Shown here one piece after another: positions 55,218-63,874 of a stretch of DNA of 64,000 nt. The translations under genes and the position numbers were made by a program. The DNA lies in contig NZ_CP012073.1 of assembly GCF_001262075.1 (NCBI RefSeq), positions 1,612,001 to 1,676,000 of the forward strand, read 5' to 3'. Within the stretch, counting starts at the first letter, position 1. Every line of letters starts with the position of its first letter. A model generated the notes under the pieces. The model saw nothing but the letters and a program-made list of their open reading frames with translations. It was not told where the DNA came from and made no database searches. Source of the stretch: Ottowia sp. oral taxon 894. Lineage in GTDB: Bacteria > Pseudomonadota > Gammaproteobacteria > Burkholderiales > Burkholderiaceae_C.

Positions 55218-55459
55218 ACGCCGCCGAAAGCCCCGCCCCCGAGCGCTTGCACGTGGGCACGATGTGGAACGGCGCAGTGGTAACGGTGACGCGCGCCGAA
55301 GTGGAAAGCACGGCGCGCGACGCGGCGCAGGCGGGCATGAGCCTGGAAGCGGCCTGCCCGTATCCGTTCTTCAGCGAAGCCGGGCGCGCTTTCAAAAAGG
55401 CATTTGCTGAGGCGTGCGCCAAAGCGCGGCGCGCTCGCGCCAGCAAGGAGCCGCTATGA
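55214..55459 (+). CDS. small early protein of unknown function
   Basis: The 81-residue protein has G-T-M-W-N-G-A-V-V-T-V-T-R-A-E-V and a basic alanine-rich tail. The ATG overlaps the preceding stop. Not recognised. Confidence 0.66.
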   Translation: MNAAESPAPERLHVGTMWNGAVVTVTRAEVESTARDAAQAGMSLEAACPYPFFSEAGRAFKKAFAEACAKARRARASKEPL

Positions 55460-55968
55460 AAAAGGCCAAACGCACAAAAACGTACAGGCCGCGCCCGGTT
55501 ACCAGCCCGGTGGTCAAGTTTTACGCCCATCAGAGACTACTAAGTGGAATTACCCATTTAGCCATTGGCATGTATATGACGCCACATGGCGAGGCGGCAC
55601 GCGATCAGCTGGCGCTGATGGGTTTTTATGTGGGCTGGGGGCTGGCCATGGCGAGCGAAATCGAATTTGGCAGCGCGCGCATGAAGCAGTTGCACGGCAC
55701 TTTGCGTGGCATTGTGCAAGCCGCTCACGCGGGGGCGCGCTGGGATGCGGCGCTGACGCCCGCGATTGAGCGGTCATTGCACCTGGCCGAAAAGCTGTTG
55801 ATTGACAACGCCCGGCTGGCGCTGCGCATGCAGCCGTGGGCCGAAGGCATTGAGCTGCGCATCAAAAACGGCACGGTGCAATTGAGCGACGTGGCCGGGC
55901 CGGAAATCTACAACGCCAGCCAGCCAGAAGGCCACGCCCAAGACGTTGCAGAGGAGGCGGCGGCATGA
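55456..55968 (+). CDS. early phage protein of unknown function
   Basis: The 170-residue protein begins with a basic stretch (K-K-A-K-R-T-K-T-Y-R-P-R) and has a hydrophobic middle, L-S-G-I-T-H-L-A-I-G-M-Y. It starts after AAGGAG. Its stop overlaps the excisionase start. No family is recognised. Confidence 0.68.
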   Translation: MKKAKRTKTYRPRPVTSPVVKFYAHQRLLSGITHLAIGMYMTPHGEAARDQLALMGFYVGWGLAMASEIEFGSARMKQLHGTLRGIVQAAHAGARWDAALTPAIERSLHLAEKLLIDNARLALRMQPWAEGIELRIKNGTVQLSDVAGPEIYNASQPEGHAQDVAEEAAA

Positions 55969-56252
55969 GCGTGGTGACGACACGGCCAGCTTGCCTGGAT
56001 CGCTCGGCGGCAGCTAGGTATTTGTCCTTATCTGAATCAACGCTGGAAAAGCTGACGCGCGAGCAGGCTGATTTTCCGAAGCCGCGCGTGCTTTCAGGTC
56101 GGCGCACAGGCTGGCTGGTGCGCGAGCTGGATGCGTGGCTGGAAAGCAGGCCGGTGTCCAGTTTTTTGCCGCCACCCAATACCGGCGCGGCCAAGCCACG
56201 GCCCCGCTGCGCTGCGCTAAATGAATCAGCGGGTAAAACGATTAATGAATAG
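55965..56252 (+). CDS. AlpA-like excisionase / regulator
   Basis: The 95-residue protein has the AlpA/MerR-like helix-turn-helix D-R-S-A-A-A-R-Y-L-S-L-S-E-S-T-L-E-K and G-W-L-V-R-E-L-D-A-W-L-E-S-R. Such proteins direct phage excision and control integrases. Its presence in the early operon, with the integrase at the end of the element, makes it the likely excisionase. Confidence 0.85.
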   Translation: MSVVTTRPACLDRSAAARYLSLSESTLEKLTREQADFPKPRVLSGRRTGWLVRELDAWLESRPVSSFLPPPNTGAAKPRPRCAALNESAGKTINE

Positions 56253-56263
56253 AAGGATAGATG

Positions 56264-56449
56264 ATGGAAGTCAAAATGGATTGGGTCGGCGTAAAAGACA
56301 ACGCATTTGCCATGCTGGGCGCTTTTCGCAAGGCAGCCCAGCAACAGGGGGTCACGCAAGCAGATATAGACCGCGTTATTGAAGAAGCCAGAAGCGGGGA
56401 TTATGTGCATCTGGTGAACGTGTTAATGAGAAACACGGTGCCGGAATGA
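56264..56449 (+). CDS. small early protein of unknown function
   Basis: The 61-residue protein is helical with V-T-Q-A-D-I-D-R-V-I-E-E-A-R. The second of two adjacent ATGs was chosen as six bases after AAGGA; the first is at 56,261. Not recognised. Confidence 0.65.
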   Translation: MEVKMDWVGVKDNAFAMLGAFRKAAQQQGVTQADIDRVIEEARSGDYVHLVNVLMRNTVPE

Positions 56450-56493
56450 AGTGGATATTTGTGTATCCGGCAAGTTTTAAAGAGAGGTTGAGA

Positions 56494-57222
56494 ATGACGA
56501 AGCAATCAAAGCGCTGGGAATTCGTGCCAAACTCCGAAATAAAGGTTGATGGGCGCATATTGCGCCGAATCCGCGCGCTGGTGAATATGCCTCAATATGG
56601 CGTCCAGGCTGGAGATTTTGGCGGCTACGTAGAGCACGAAGAGAATTTGCCCCAAAAAAGCCACGCATGGATATTCCTCAACGCGCAGGTCTACGGCAAG
56701 GCGAAGGTCTTCGACTACGCGCAGGTCTACGGCAAGGCGAAGGTCTTCGACTACGCGCAGGTCTACGGCAAGGCGAAGGTCTTCGACCACGTGCAGGTCT
56801 CCGGCAAGGCGCAGGTCTTCGACAACGCATGGGTCAGCGACTACGCGCTGGTCTGCGACAACGCGCGTGTCTACGATGACGCATGGGTCTACAACAGAGC
56901 GCGTATCTACGACGACGCGCGTGTCTACAGCGCCGCGCATGTCTACAACCGCGCATGGGTTGGCGGTGACGCGGTCATCTGCGACAGCGCGGACTGGATA
57001 TATGTTGGCCCGTCTGCCTCCAGCCGCCGCTTTACCACGGCGCACCGGGATGCGGAGCTGGGCGTGCGCGTCAATTGCGGCTGTTTTTCCGGCTCGCTGG
57101 CGGAATTTGCCGCCGCAATTGAAAAAACGCACCAGAACAGCCCGCAAGATTTGGCTCGATACAGGGCGTTTCACCGGTTGATTATGGATGTATTCGGCAA
57201 GGAAAATACAAATGACAAATAA
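56494..57222 (+). CDS. left-handed beta-helix-like repeat protein
   Basis: The 242-residue protein consists mainly of hexapeptide-like repeats of the form A-x-V-Y/F-G/D-x (about residues 60-180), typical of left-handed beta-helix folds found in phage early proteins. At the DNA level the first three units are 36-bp near-identical tandem copies (56,681-56,788). A start at 56,446 that overlaps the previous stop is possible, but AGAGG lies properly before 56,494. Function unknown. Confidence 0.75.
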   Translation: MTKQSKRWEFVPNSEIKVDGRILRRIRALVNMPQYGVQAGDFGGYVEHEENLPQKSHAWIFLNAQVYGKAKVFDYAQVYGKAKVFDYAQVYGKAKVFDHVQVSGKAQVFDNAWVSDYALVCDNARVYDDAWVYNRARIYDDARVYSAAHVYNRAWVGGDAVICDSADWIYVGPSASSRRFTTAHRDAELGVRVNCGCFSGSLAEFAAAIEKTHQNSPQDLARYRAFHRLIMDVFGKENTNDK

Positions 57223-57490
57223 GCGCGTTTTTGAATATAAGCCAATGCCTGGTTACTTTGCCGCATTTCCAGACGGGAAGAAGGATTTCACTTTAGGAAT
57301 GATTCGGTGCACCGTCACAAAAGAAGCTGGTATTTTGGGTATTGGATGCATGATGGAAAATGCTTTTGCGCAATTCGAGCAGCGCATGAAAGCCCCCGAA
57401 ATGCGAGACGTGGCCCGCATGTTGCTTACAGCGGCTGATGAAATTGATGCCATGCAGGCGATGGAGCAGAAGAAAAAGGATAAGAAATGA
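57212..57490 (+). CDS. small early protein of unknown function
   Basis: The 92-residue protein has K-R-V-F-E-Y-K-P-M-P-G-Y-F-A-A-F-P and a helical C-terminus ending in a lysine-rich tail. It begins 11 bases before the previous stop, after AAGGAAAA. More AT-rich than the structural genes. Not recognised. Confidence 0.68.
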   Translation: MTNKRVFEYKPMPGYFAAFPDGKKDFTLGMIRCTVTKEAGILGIGCMMENAFAQFEQRMKAPEMRDVARMLLTAADEIDAMQAMEQKKKDKK

Positions 57491-57792
57491 CAAAAGAAGA
57501 ATTTGCCCAAATGCTTAGCAGCAAAGCAGACTACGCTGAACAACTGGAGATGATAATAGCCAATGCAAAAGACAGCGGACTGCTAGTTGTTTATGACCTG
57601 CCCACCCTTGAGGAGGCGCGGGAATGGTTCAATGGCCTCGAAAAGGCGTATTTGGCAACACTCAAATGGAACGACGACCGCGATTGCTGGCGCATAAAAA
57701 CCGATTTGCCGCATGCGAAATTTACCATGAAGGATTTCAACGGCCTGCCGTGCGGCGAAGGTATCGTCATTGACGCCAAGGACTTGCAATGA
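57487..57792 (+). CDS. small early protein of unknown function
   Basis: The 101-residue protein has a helical N-terminus (E-E-F-A-Q-M-L-S-S-K-A-D) and W-N-D-D-R-D-C-W-R-I-K-T-D-L-P. ATGA overlaps with both neighbours. Not recognised. Confidence 0.67.
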   Translation: MTKEEFAQMLSSKADYAEQLEMIIANAKDSGLLVVYDLPTLEEAREWFNGLEKAYLATLKWNDDRDCWRIKTDLPHAKFTMKDFNGLPCGEGIVIDAKDLQ

Positions 57793-58285
57793 CGCCGCCA
57801 GTGCTTGACCCTTGTTGCGGCAGCCGGATGATGTGGCATGACCGCCAGCGCGCGGGCGTCGTTTATGGCGACTGCCGCCGCGAGACGCGCACGGTCACCG
57901 ATAACAGCAAAGGCAACGCCTCTGGCGTGCGCTGCGTATCGAGCCGGATATGCTGCTGGATTTTCGCAATTTGCCGTTTGACGACGGCACATTTGTTCAT
58001 GTTGTTTTTGACCCGCCGCATCTGATTTCTGCCGGGCCTAAAAGCTGGCTGGCGGCAAAATATGGCAGGCTGGACGGTGACTGGCAACAAGATATCCGGC
58101 AAGGTTTTTCCGAGTGCTGGCGCGTTTTATGCCCCGGCGGCACACTGGTGTTTAAGTGGAACGAAACGCAAGTCAAATTGCGCGAAGTTTTGCAACTCGC
58201 GCCGCAATTGCCGCATTATGGGCACACATCAGGCAACAAAGGCTTGACGCATTGGCAAGTGTTTATCAAGGATGTGGCGCAATGA
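57789..58285 (+). pseudogene. frameshifted SAM-dependent DNA methyltransferase
   Basis: The first frame begins V-L-D-P-C-C-G-S-R-M-M-W, motif I of a phage methyltransferase family. It loses the family sequence near 57,928. The matching continuation, L-R-I-E-P-D-M-L-L-D-F-R-N-L-P-F-D-D and then F-D-P-P-H-L with G-F-S-E-C-W-R-V-L, is in another frame up to 58,285. Adding one base, as in GTGCGGCTGCGT, would restore a protein of about 165 residues. It is either inactivated, recoded, or carries a sequencing error. Confidence 0.85.
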
Positions 58286-58500
58286 CGTTGCCCTTCGATT
58301 ACGCCCGCTGCGCCGGGCATATGCAAACGCGCACCGATAGATTTTTGAATCTCCACATCGGGCAAGCCGAATGCCTCAATTGCAGACGGCGCGAACCGGG
58401 GCGGCCGGATAATCAGGTAATGATAATGCCGCCGAAATTTATCAATGGGAAATGCCCGTCGCGGATTGGGCAGAATTGGGAAAAGGAAGGAAGATTATGA
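58282..58500 (+). CDS. small Cys-containing early protein
   Basis: The 72-residue protein has D-Y-A-R-C-A-G-H and C-L-N-C-R-R-R-E-P, a possible small zinc-binding motif. The start overlaps the previous stop. Not recognised further. Confidence 0.68.
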   Translation: MTLPFDYARCAGHMQTRTDRFLNLHIGQAECLNCRRREPGRPDNQVMIMPPKFINGKCPSRIGQNWEKEGRL

Positions 58501-58931
58501 CAAGCAAGAAAAATGAGCAGCCACGGATTGACGTGCAGGAATACATTCGCGGCCCGTGGCTGTGCGCTGAAATCTCGGCCGATGGACGGCAGGCTGGCTA
58601 CGCCATCATCAATAATGAAGGCAGCCTGTGCAGGGGTGAATGCATCGCAGTAGTCGCAAGCCGCGCCAGAAACAATGCGGCCAAGGCTGTGCTGATAGGA
58701 GCCGCGCCGAAACTGTTGGATGCTCTGGACGAGATTTTGAGGTGCGACGAAGCCGCAACGCAGGCAGCAATTGAGAGCCTGAAAAGAGAAGAAGGTGACT
58801 GGACGCCGGAGCAGGACGCGCTGGATGAAGCCATCTTGAATGCGGGGAAACTGGTCAGCAGCCTCAAGGCCGAAATCGGGCGTGCAGCGGATGTTAAACA
58901 GGATGGGGGAAGAAAGGAAGGAAATGACTGA
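58497..58931 (+). CDS. early phage protein of unknown function
   Basis: The 144-residue protein contains N-N-A-A-K-A-V-L-I-G-A-A-P-K-L-L-D-A-L, a pattern seen in many hypothetical phage proteins, and an acidic helical C-terminus. It starts after AAGGAAGG and overlaps both neighbours. Confidence 0.72.
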   Translation: MTSKKNEQPRIDVQEYIRGPWLCAEISADGRQAGYAIINNEGSLCRGECIAVVASRARNNAAKAVLIGAAPKLLDALDEILRCDEAATQAAIESLKREEGDWTPEQDALDEAILNAGKLVSSLKAEIGRAADVKQDGGRKEGND

Positions 58932-59220
58932 AGCGCAAATGGTTGCGGCTTTGCGGGCAAAAGGGTATTTGATACGCGAGCCAGAATTAATACAGATTGG
59001 AGATGTGCGTGTACCGAAGCCGCTTATGGAGCCTCCGCCACTTGGGACACGTTACTGGTTCCTTGACATACACAGAAAAGGTCTGGCGGATCATTCCCAA
59101 TGGTCCGGGGGCGATCTTGATAACAGGAACCTGAAACGTGGCCTTGTCCACTTGATAGAGCGTGCAGCTTTGGAGCATGCAAAAGCCTTGATTAAGGTAT
59201 CAGGAGGAACGTGGGAATAA
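58924..59220 (+). CDS. last gene of the rightward early operon, unknown function
   Basis: The 98-residue protein has P-L-G-T-R-Y-W-F-L-D-I-H-R-K-G-L and a helical C-terminus with L-I-E-R-A-A-L-E-H-A-K-A-L. It starts after GAAAGGAAGG. It ends 31 bp before the converging integrase. Not recognised. Confidence 0.7.
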   Translation: MTEAQMVAALRAKGYLIREPELIQIGDVRVPKPLMEPPPLGTRYWFLDIHRKGLADHSQWSGGDLDNRNLKRGLVHLIERAALEHAKALIKVSGGTWE

Positions 59221-59251
59221 GCCGGACTACGTGCAGTTCGTTCAGGTTTTA

Positions 59252-60535
59252 TTACGTTTTTGCGACCTGCTCTAGTTTGTCGCTGAGGCGCTGGAGCCAA
59301 TGCCTGCGCTCCGCGTCATATGAGTGCAGGTTGTAGATGCCCTCAACGCCTGGGCGCATGTGGCCGAGAACGCTTTCGGCGACGTCGGCCGGGCAGCCCA
59401 TGCTGGCCAGCAAGGTGCGGACGGTGCGCCGCAATATGTGAGGCGTCCAGCCAACAACCGGCAGGCGCGGGCGTTGCTCTTGCGGCCGGAGCTGGCAGCC
59501 GGGCATGTGAAACCAGACGGCGACGCCGACCACTTTTTGATCGGAATGAGTGATGCGCCCGTCTTTTGTGCTGGCAGGAAAAAGCCAGCCGGATGGCGGG
59601 GCGGTGCGCATGCGGCGCTGAACGACATCCAGCGCCCGCCCTGCCAACGGCACGCGCTGGGCCGTGGCGTTTTTGTGGCGTGCATTTTTGGTTTTTACTT
59701 TTGGAATCGTCCACCACCATCCGTCATTTTCTTGCGTGATTTCGGCGGCTTGCATGGCAACGATTTCTGCGCCGCGTGTGCCTGTCCATAAATACATGGT
59801 CAGAATATCAGCGATCAGGGGCGAAAAATTGGGCAGCCAATTAATCAGTGCGCCAATTTCGGCCTCGCTGAGCACGCGGGCGGCGCGGTCTTGGTGCCCT
59901 TGTTTCGTGAGGGTGCCTTTGCTGCGCAGGCGCGTTCGCATGACGAGCCGCCACCAGTTGACGGCGGAATCCGGCAGGCGGCCCGCATCAGCGGCGTAAT
60001 CCCATGCCGCCGCCAGCTCGCGGCGGAGCATGTTGGCTTGCACGGGCGTGCTGGACAGCTTTTCCAGCAACTCGAATGCAGCGGCGCGGGGCAATGCGCT
60101 GGCAGTCTGGAGGGCGATAGTGCCGAGATGCCGGCTGAATAGCCGAGCGATCTCCGCCGCGCCTTTGGCTTTGCGCCGCTGGCGAATGTGCCCCTGCAAG
60201 TAGTCGGAGACCAAATGTTCGACCGTGTAGATATCGACGCGAGCTGGTTGTTTGGACTGCCGCTGGGCGCGAGCGGTGCGTTTGACCAGCGCCGGATCGA
60301 CGCCCGCCTCACGCTCACCGCGCAGGCGCTCCCACTCGCCCGCCGCCGCTGCGAGCGACATGGCTGGCCAGTGCCCCAGCGCGACCTGGCGCATGCGGCC
60401 ATCTATAGGGGACTTGTATCTGTACGTCCATGTCCGATGCGTGCGAGTGGCCACCAGCCGCAAGCCTGGGCAACCATCCACAATCAGCCGCTGCCCAGGC
60501 AGCAGGCTCTTTGCTGTGCGTGCGTCGATCTTCAT
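59252..60535 (-). CDS. int: tyrosine recombinase integrase
   Basis: The 427-residue integrase has an N-terminal arm-binding DUF4102-like domain, a core-binding domain and a catalytic domain. Catalytic residues are Arg254 (T-G-T-R-G-A-E), His366 and Arg369 (H-I-L-R-R), His392 (L-G-H-M-R-P) and nucleophile Tyr401 (G-I-Y-N-L-H-S-Y). It lies beside attR and reads away from mutS. It must recombine the 19-bp mutS core rather than a tRNA gene. Confidence 0.95.
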   Translation of the reverse strand: MKIDARTAKSLLPGQRLIVDGCPGLRLVATRTHRTWTYRYKSPIDGRMRQVALGHWPAMSLAAAAGEWERLRGEREAGVDPALVKRTARAQRQSKQPARVDIYTVEHLVSDYLQGHIRQRRKAKGAAEIARLFSRHLGTIALQTASALPRAAAFELLEKLSSTPVQANMLRRELAAAWDYAADAGRLPDSAVNWWRLVMRTRLRSKGTLTKQGHQDRAARVLSEAEIGALINWLPNFSPLIADILTMYLWTGTRGAEIVAMQAAEITQENDGWWWTIPKVKTKNARHKNATAQRVPLAGRALDVVQRRMRTAPPSGWLFPASTKDGRITHSDQKVVGVAVWFHMPGCQLRPQEQRPRLPVVGWTPHILRRTVRTLLASMGCPADVAESVLGHMRPGVEGIYNLHSYDAERRHWLQRLSDKLEQVAKT

Positions 60536-60658
60536 GCGCCTCTCCGCTCTGGCGGCGTAGGTTTTGCAAGATGCCTTAAAAACTTACGCCAAATTAGCAA
60601 GTGTAGGCAAGATTAGGCGCGCGCAAAAAAGCTGATGCAGGAATGAGATTGTGGAAAG

Positions 60659-63367
60659 ATGCCCAGCCAAATCAATCAGTTAGCGAAAAAATCAGTCGAA
60701 AATCACCGGCTTACGGATGCTGAAATAAGTAGCCACACGCCGATGATGCAGCAGTATCTGCGCCTGAAAAAAGACTATCCGGACACGCTGCTGTTCTATC
60801 GCATGGGCGACTTTTACGAGATGTTCTATGGCGATGCGGAAAAGGCGGCGCAGCTGCTGGACATCACGCTGACCACGCGCGGGCAATCGGCGGGGCAGCC
60901 CATTCCGATGGCGGGGGTGCCGTTTCATTCGGTGGAGAGCTATCTGGCGCGGCTCATCCGGCTGGGCGAGGCGGTGGCCATTTGCGAGCAGGTGGGCGAA
61001 GCAGGCGCGGCAGGCGCCGGCAAGGGGCCGGTGGAGCGCAAGGTGGTTCGCGTGGTCACGCCCGGCACGCTGACGGACAGCACGCTGATGGCGGAAAAAA
61101 GCGAGTCCATGCTGCTGGCCGTGCATTTCGGCCCGCGCCAGCAGTGCGGGCTGGCCTGGCTGGCGGTCACGCAAGGGCAGTTGAACCTGGCCGAGTGCGC
61201 GGCGGATGACTTGCCCGCCTGGCTGGCCCGCATTGCGCCCAGCGAAGTGCTGGTTTCGGCCGGTCTCACCGCCGCGCAGCAGCAGCGGCTGGAAGCGGCT
61301 TTGCAAACCGCCCTGCAAACGGCCCAGCCGGCCGCGCCCGTCACGCGCCGCCCCGAGTGGCAGTTTGACGCCGCCCTGGGCGCGGCCCGCTTGCAAGAGC
61401 AGTTGCAGGCCGCCAGCCTGGCCGCCTGGGGCGCGCAGGGCTGCGCGCTGGCCCACGCCGCCAGCGCCGCGCTGCTGGCTTACGCCGAGCACACGCAAGG
61501 CCACGCGCTCACCCATGTGCGCAGCCTGCAAGTGGCGCGCGCGGGCGATTTGATCGATCTGCCCGCCGTCACGCGCCGCAATCTGGAGCTGGTGCAAACC
61601 TTGCGCGGCGAAGACGCGCCCACGCTGTTTTCGCTGCTGGACACCTGCCAGACCGGCATGGGCAGCCGCCTGCTCAAAACCTGGCTGCTGGCGCCGCAGC
61701 GCGACCGCGCCGCCGCCAGCGGCCGCCACGCCGCCATTGCCGCGCTGCTGGCCCCGCAAGGTGACGCGGCCCCGCTGTGGCAGCGCTTGCGCGCCCTGCT
61801 CAAAGGCACGGGCGATGTTGAGCGCGTCACGGCCCGCATCGCCCTGGCGCAAGTGCGCCCGCGCGAGCTGGCCGCCTTGCGGCAGGCGCTGCAAAAAAGC
61901 GAGCTGCCCGCCCTGGCCGCACAAGCGCAGGCGGCGCTTTTGGCGCAGCTGGCGCAAGACCTGGCCCCGCCCGCCGAGTGCCTGCAAGCGCTGCAATCGG
62001 CCATTGCCCAGGAGCCGGCCGCCCTGGTGCGCGACGGCGGCGTGATCGCCCCCGGCCACGATGCCATGCTGGATGAGCTGCGCGCCATTGCCAGCAACTG
62101 CGACGCCTTTTTGCTGGAGATGGAAACGCGCGAGCGCCAGCGCACCGGCATTGCCAATTTGCGCGTGCAGTTCAACAAAGTGCATGGCTTTTACATTGAA
62201 GTCACGCAAGGCCAGGCCGCCAAAGTGCCCGCCGACTACCGCCGCCGCCAGACGCTGAAAAACGCCGAGCGCTTCATTACCCCCGAACTCAAGGCGTTTG
62301 AAGACCGCGCCCTGTCGGCGCAAGAGCGCGCGCTGGCCCGCGAAAAATGGCTGTTTGACGAGCTGCTGCGCCGCTTGCAGCCGCACATTCCCGCCCTCAC
62401 GCGCTTTGCCCGCGCGCTGGCCGCGCTGGACGCGCTGGCCGCCCTGGCCGAGCGCGCCCACACGCTGGAGTGGCGCAGGCCCGAATTCACGCGCGAGCCG
62501 GGCATTGACATCACCGCAGGCCGCCACCCCGTCGTGCAGGCGCGCCTGCAAGAAAGCGGCCAGGGCGCTTTCATTGCCAACAGCACGCACCTGGGGCCGC
62601 GCCAGCGCCTGCAAATCATCACCGGCCCCAACATGGGCGGCAAAAGCACCTACATGCGGCAAGTGGCCCTCATCACCTTGCTGGCCAGCATGGGCAGCTA
62701 CGTGCCCGCCGAAAGCTGCCGCCTGGGGCCGGTGGATGCCATTCACACCCGCATCGGCGCGGCCGACGATTTGGCCAACGCCCAGTCCACCTTCATGCTG
62801 GAGATGACCGAAGCGGCGCAAATCCTGCGCAGCGCCACGCCGCAGTCGCTGGTGCTCATGGACGAAATCGGGCGCGGCACCAGCACGTATGACGGCCTGT
62901 CGCTGGCCACCGCCATTGCCGCCTGGCTGCACGGCAAGGCCCAGTGCCTCACCCTCTTTGCCACCCACTACTTTGAACTCACCGAGCTGCCCGCCGCCTG
63001 CCACGCCGCCATCAACGTGCACGTCAGCGCCGCAGAAACCGGCGAAGGCGGCGCCATCGCCTTCCTGCACGAAATCCAGCCCGGCCCCGCCAGCCGCAGC
63101 TACGGCATCCAGGTCGCCCGCCTGGCCGGCGTGCCCGCCGCCGTGGTGAACCACGCCCGCCACATGCTCGCCAAGCTGGAAACCGCCGCCGCCAGCCAGC
63201 AGGCCCAGCCCGACCTTTTCGCGCCCCTGCCAGAGCCTGACCCCGCGCCCGCCGCCGAACCGGCCCCGCCCAGCGAACTGCAAGCCGCCCTGGCCGCCCT
63301 CGAACCCGACGAACTCAGCCCCCGGCAGGCGCTGGAGGCGCTCTACCAGCTCAAAAAACTGGCCTGA
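60659..63367 (+). CDS. mutS: DNA mismatch repair protein MutS with phage-supplied N-terminus
   Basis: This 902-residue MutS has mismatch-binding F-Y-E in M-G-D-F-Y-E-M-F and the ATPase Walker [10 protein letters not shown]. It also has Walker [14 protein letters not shown] and a C-terminal clamp/tetramer part. The first 25 residues up to H-T-P-M-M-Q are encoded by phage DNA. An in-frame TGA at 60,644 means translation cannot start further upstream. The ATG at 60,659 has GGAAAG touching it with no spacer, and AGGAA is 15 bases away, so initiation may be weak. No convincing promoter is visible between int and this start. Confidence 0.95.
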   Translation: MPSQINQLAKKSVENHRLTDAEISSHTPMMQQYLRLKKDYPDTLLFYRMGDFYEMFYGDAEKAAQLLDITLTTRGQSAGQPIPMAGVPFHSVESYLARLIRLGEAVAICEQVGEAGAAGAGKGPVERKVVRVVTPGTLTDSTLMAEKSESMLLAVHFGPRQQCGLAWLAVTQGQLNLAECAADDLPAWLARIAPSEVLVSAGLTAAQQQRLEAALQTALQTAQPAAPVTRRPEWQFDAALGAARLQEQLQAASLAAWGAQGCALAHAASAALLAYAEHTQGHALTHVRSLQVARAGDLIDLPAVTRRNLELVQTLRGEDAPTLFSLLDTCQTGMGSRLLKTWLLAPQRDRAAASGRHAAIAALLAPQGDAAPLWQRLRALLKGTGDVERVTARIALAQVRPRELAALRQALQKSELPALAAQAQAALLAQLAQDLAPPAECLQALQSAIAQEPAALVRDGGVIAPGHDAMLDELRAIASNCDAFLLEMETRERQRTGIANLRVQFNKVHGFYIEVTQGQAAKVPADYRRRQTLKNAERFITPELKAFEDRALSAQERALAREKWLFDELLRRLQPHIPALTRFARALAALDALAALAERAHTLEWRRPEFTREPGIDITAGRHPVVQARLQESGQGAFIANSTHLGPRQRLQIITGPNMGGKSTYMRQVALITLLASMGSYVPAESCRLGPVDAIHTRIGAADDLANAQSTFMLEMTEAAQILRSATPQSLVLMDEIGRGTSTYDGLSLATAIAAWLHGKAQCLTLFATHYFELTELPAACHAAINVHVSAAETGEGGAIAFLHEIQPGPASRSYGIQVARLAGVPAAVVNHARHMLAKLETAAASQQAQPDLFAPLPEPDPAPAAEPAPPSELQAALAALEPDELSPRQALEALYQLKKLA
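60733..60751 (+). repeat. attR core
   Basis: Second copy of CCACACGCCGATGATGCAG, in frame within mutS (H-T-P-M-M-Q). Flanking bases differ from attL (G before and C after, instead of C and G), defining the 19-bp limits. Confidence 0.92.
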
Positions 63368-63874
63368 ATTCGCTATCGTTTGAATAGTGGTAGCGCCCGT
63401 ATCCAGGGCGCTCTGGCGGTTTTCAGGCCCGTTTTTTTGCTCCTGTTCTGTGGAGCGGCTCTTCGTCTGGCTGAGCAAGGACGAGGAGGCCGGCATGGTT
63501 TTGCTCAAGCGTGGCCCAGATTGCCCGTGGTTTGATTTGGCAAGAGGCTTTCAGAACCTTTTCTGAGTCTGACCGTAGGGCAAAAGCCTGGCTTGGGATG
63601 GCCGCAAGGCTCAAACCGCAGACGGGTTTGAGTTCCAGCAAGGCATTTGCAACGCCGCAGAGCGCCTTCAGGCCGCGCCTTTTGCCCTCACGGGCAAGCC
63701 GTGAACAGGCTCTCGGCCACTCAAGTGCCAGCCTGGGCGGCTGGGATATGCATGCGGAGTGCTTGAAAGAGGAGCAAAAAACAGGTGCCCAAAAAGCCGC
63801 CTTGCGCCCGTTCTACTAGGACCTCATGCTACAAATCAAGGAGCGAAAACAATCCTTCGCTCCCAAGCCCTGCA
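63368..63874. other. intergenic stretch with an inverted copy of the dispersed repeat (copy D)
   Basis: After mutS comes GAATTCGCTATCGTTTGAAT, a word related to the dispersed repeat ends. Copy D of the repeat lies at about 63,763-63,852 in inverse orientation (ACTAGGACCTCATGC). A 102-codon frame at 63,511-63,819 runs into the repeat and has no family features, so I do not annotate it as a gene. Confidence 0.6.

Larger units (their letters stand above)
20900..60751. mobile_element. complete lambda-like siphoprophage integrated in mutS
   Basis: The element spans about 39.85 kb between two copies of a 19-bp att core. It carries, from left to right, accessory genes, lysis, tail, head and packaging genes (all minus strand), a primase, an immunity region, a rightward early operon and a tyrosine integrase beside attR. 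Head genes follow the lambda plan (large terminase GpA, gpW, portal, protease/scaffold, D, E), and tail genes include a frameshifted chaperone pair. All essential modules appear intact, so it may be inducible. One early methyltransferase is frameshifted. Confidence 0.95.

Noticed and set aside
60659-60732. The N-terminal 25 residues of MutS as a native host feature
   Set aside because: These codons lie left of the att core on the phage side, and the native start with its own ribosome site is found at attL.
59252-60751. tRNA gene as attachment site
   Set aside because: No tRNA or tmRNA-like sequence is present at either end; the repeat is coding sequence of mutS.
60692-63508. Minus-strand open frame of 938 codons across mutS
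   Set aside because: It is the antisense shadow of mutS in GC-rich DNA; no family features, and MutS motifs on the plus strand are complete.
63511-63819. 102-codon plus-strand gene after mutS
   Set aside because: Runs into an inverted copy of the dispersed repeat and has no protein features.
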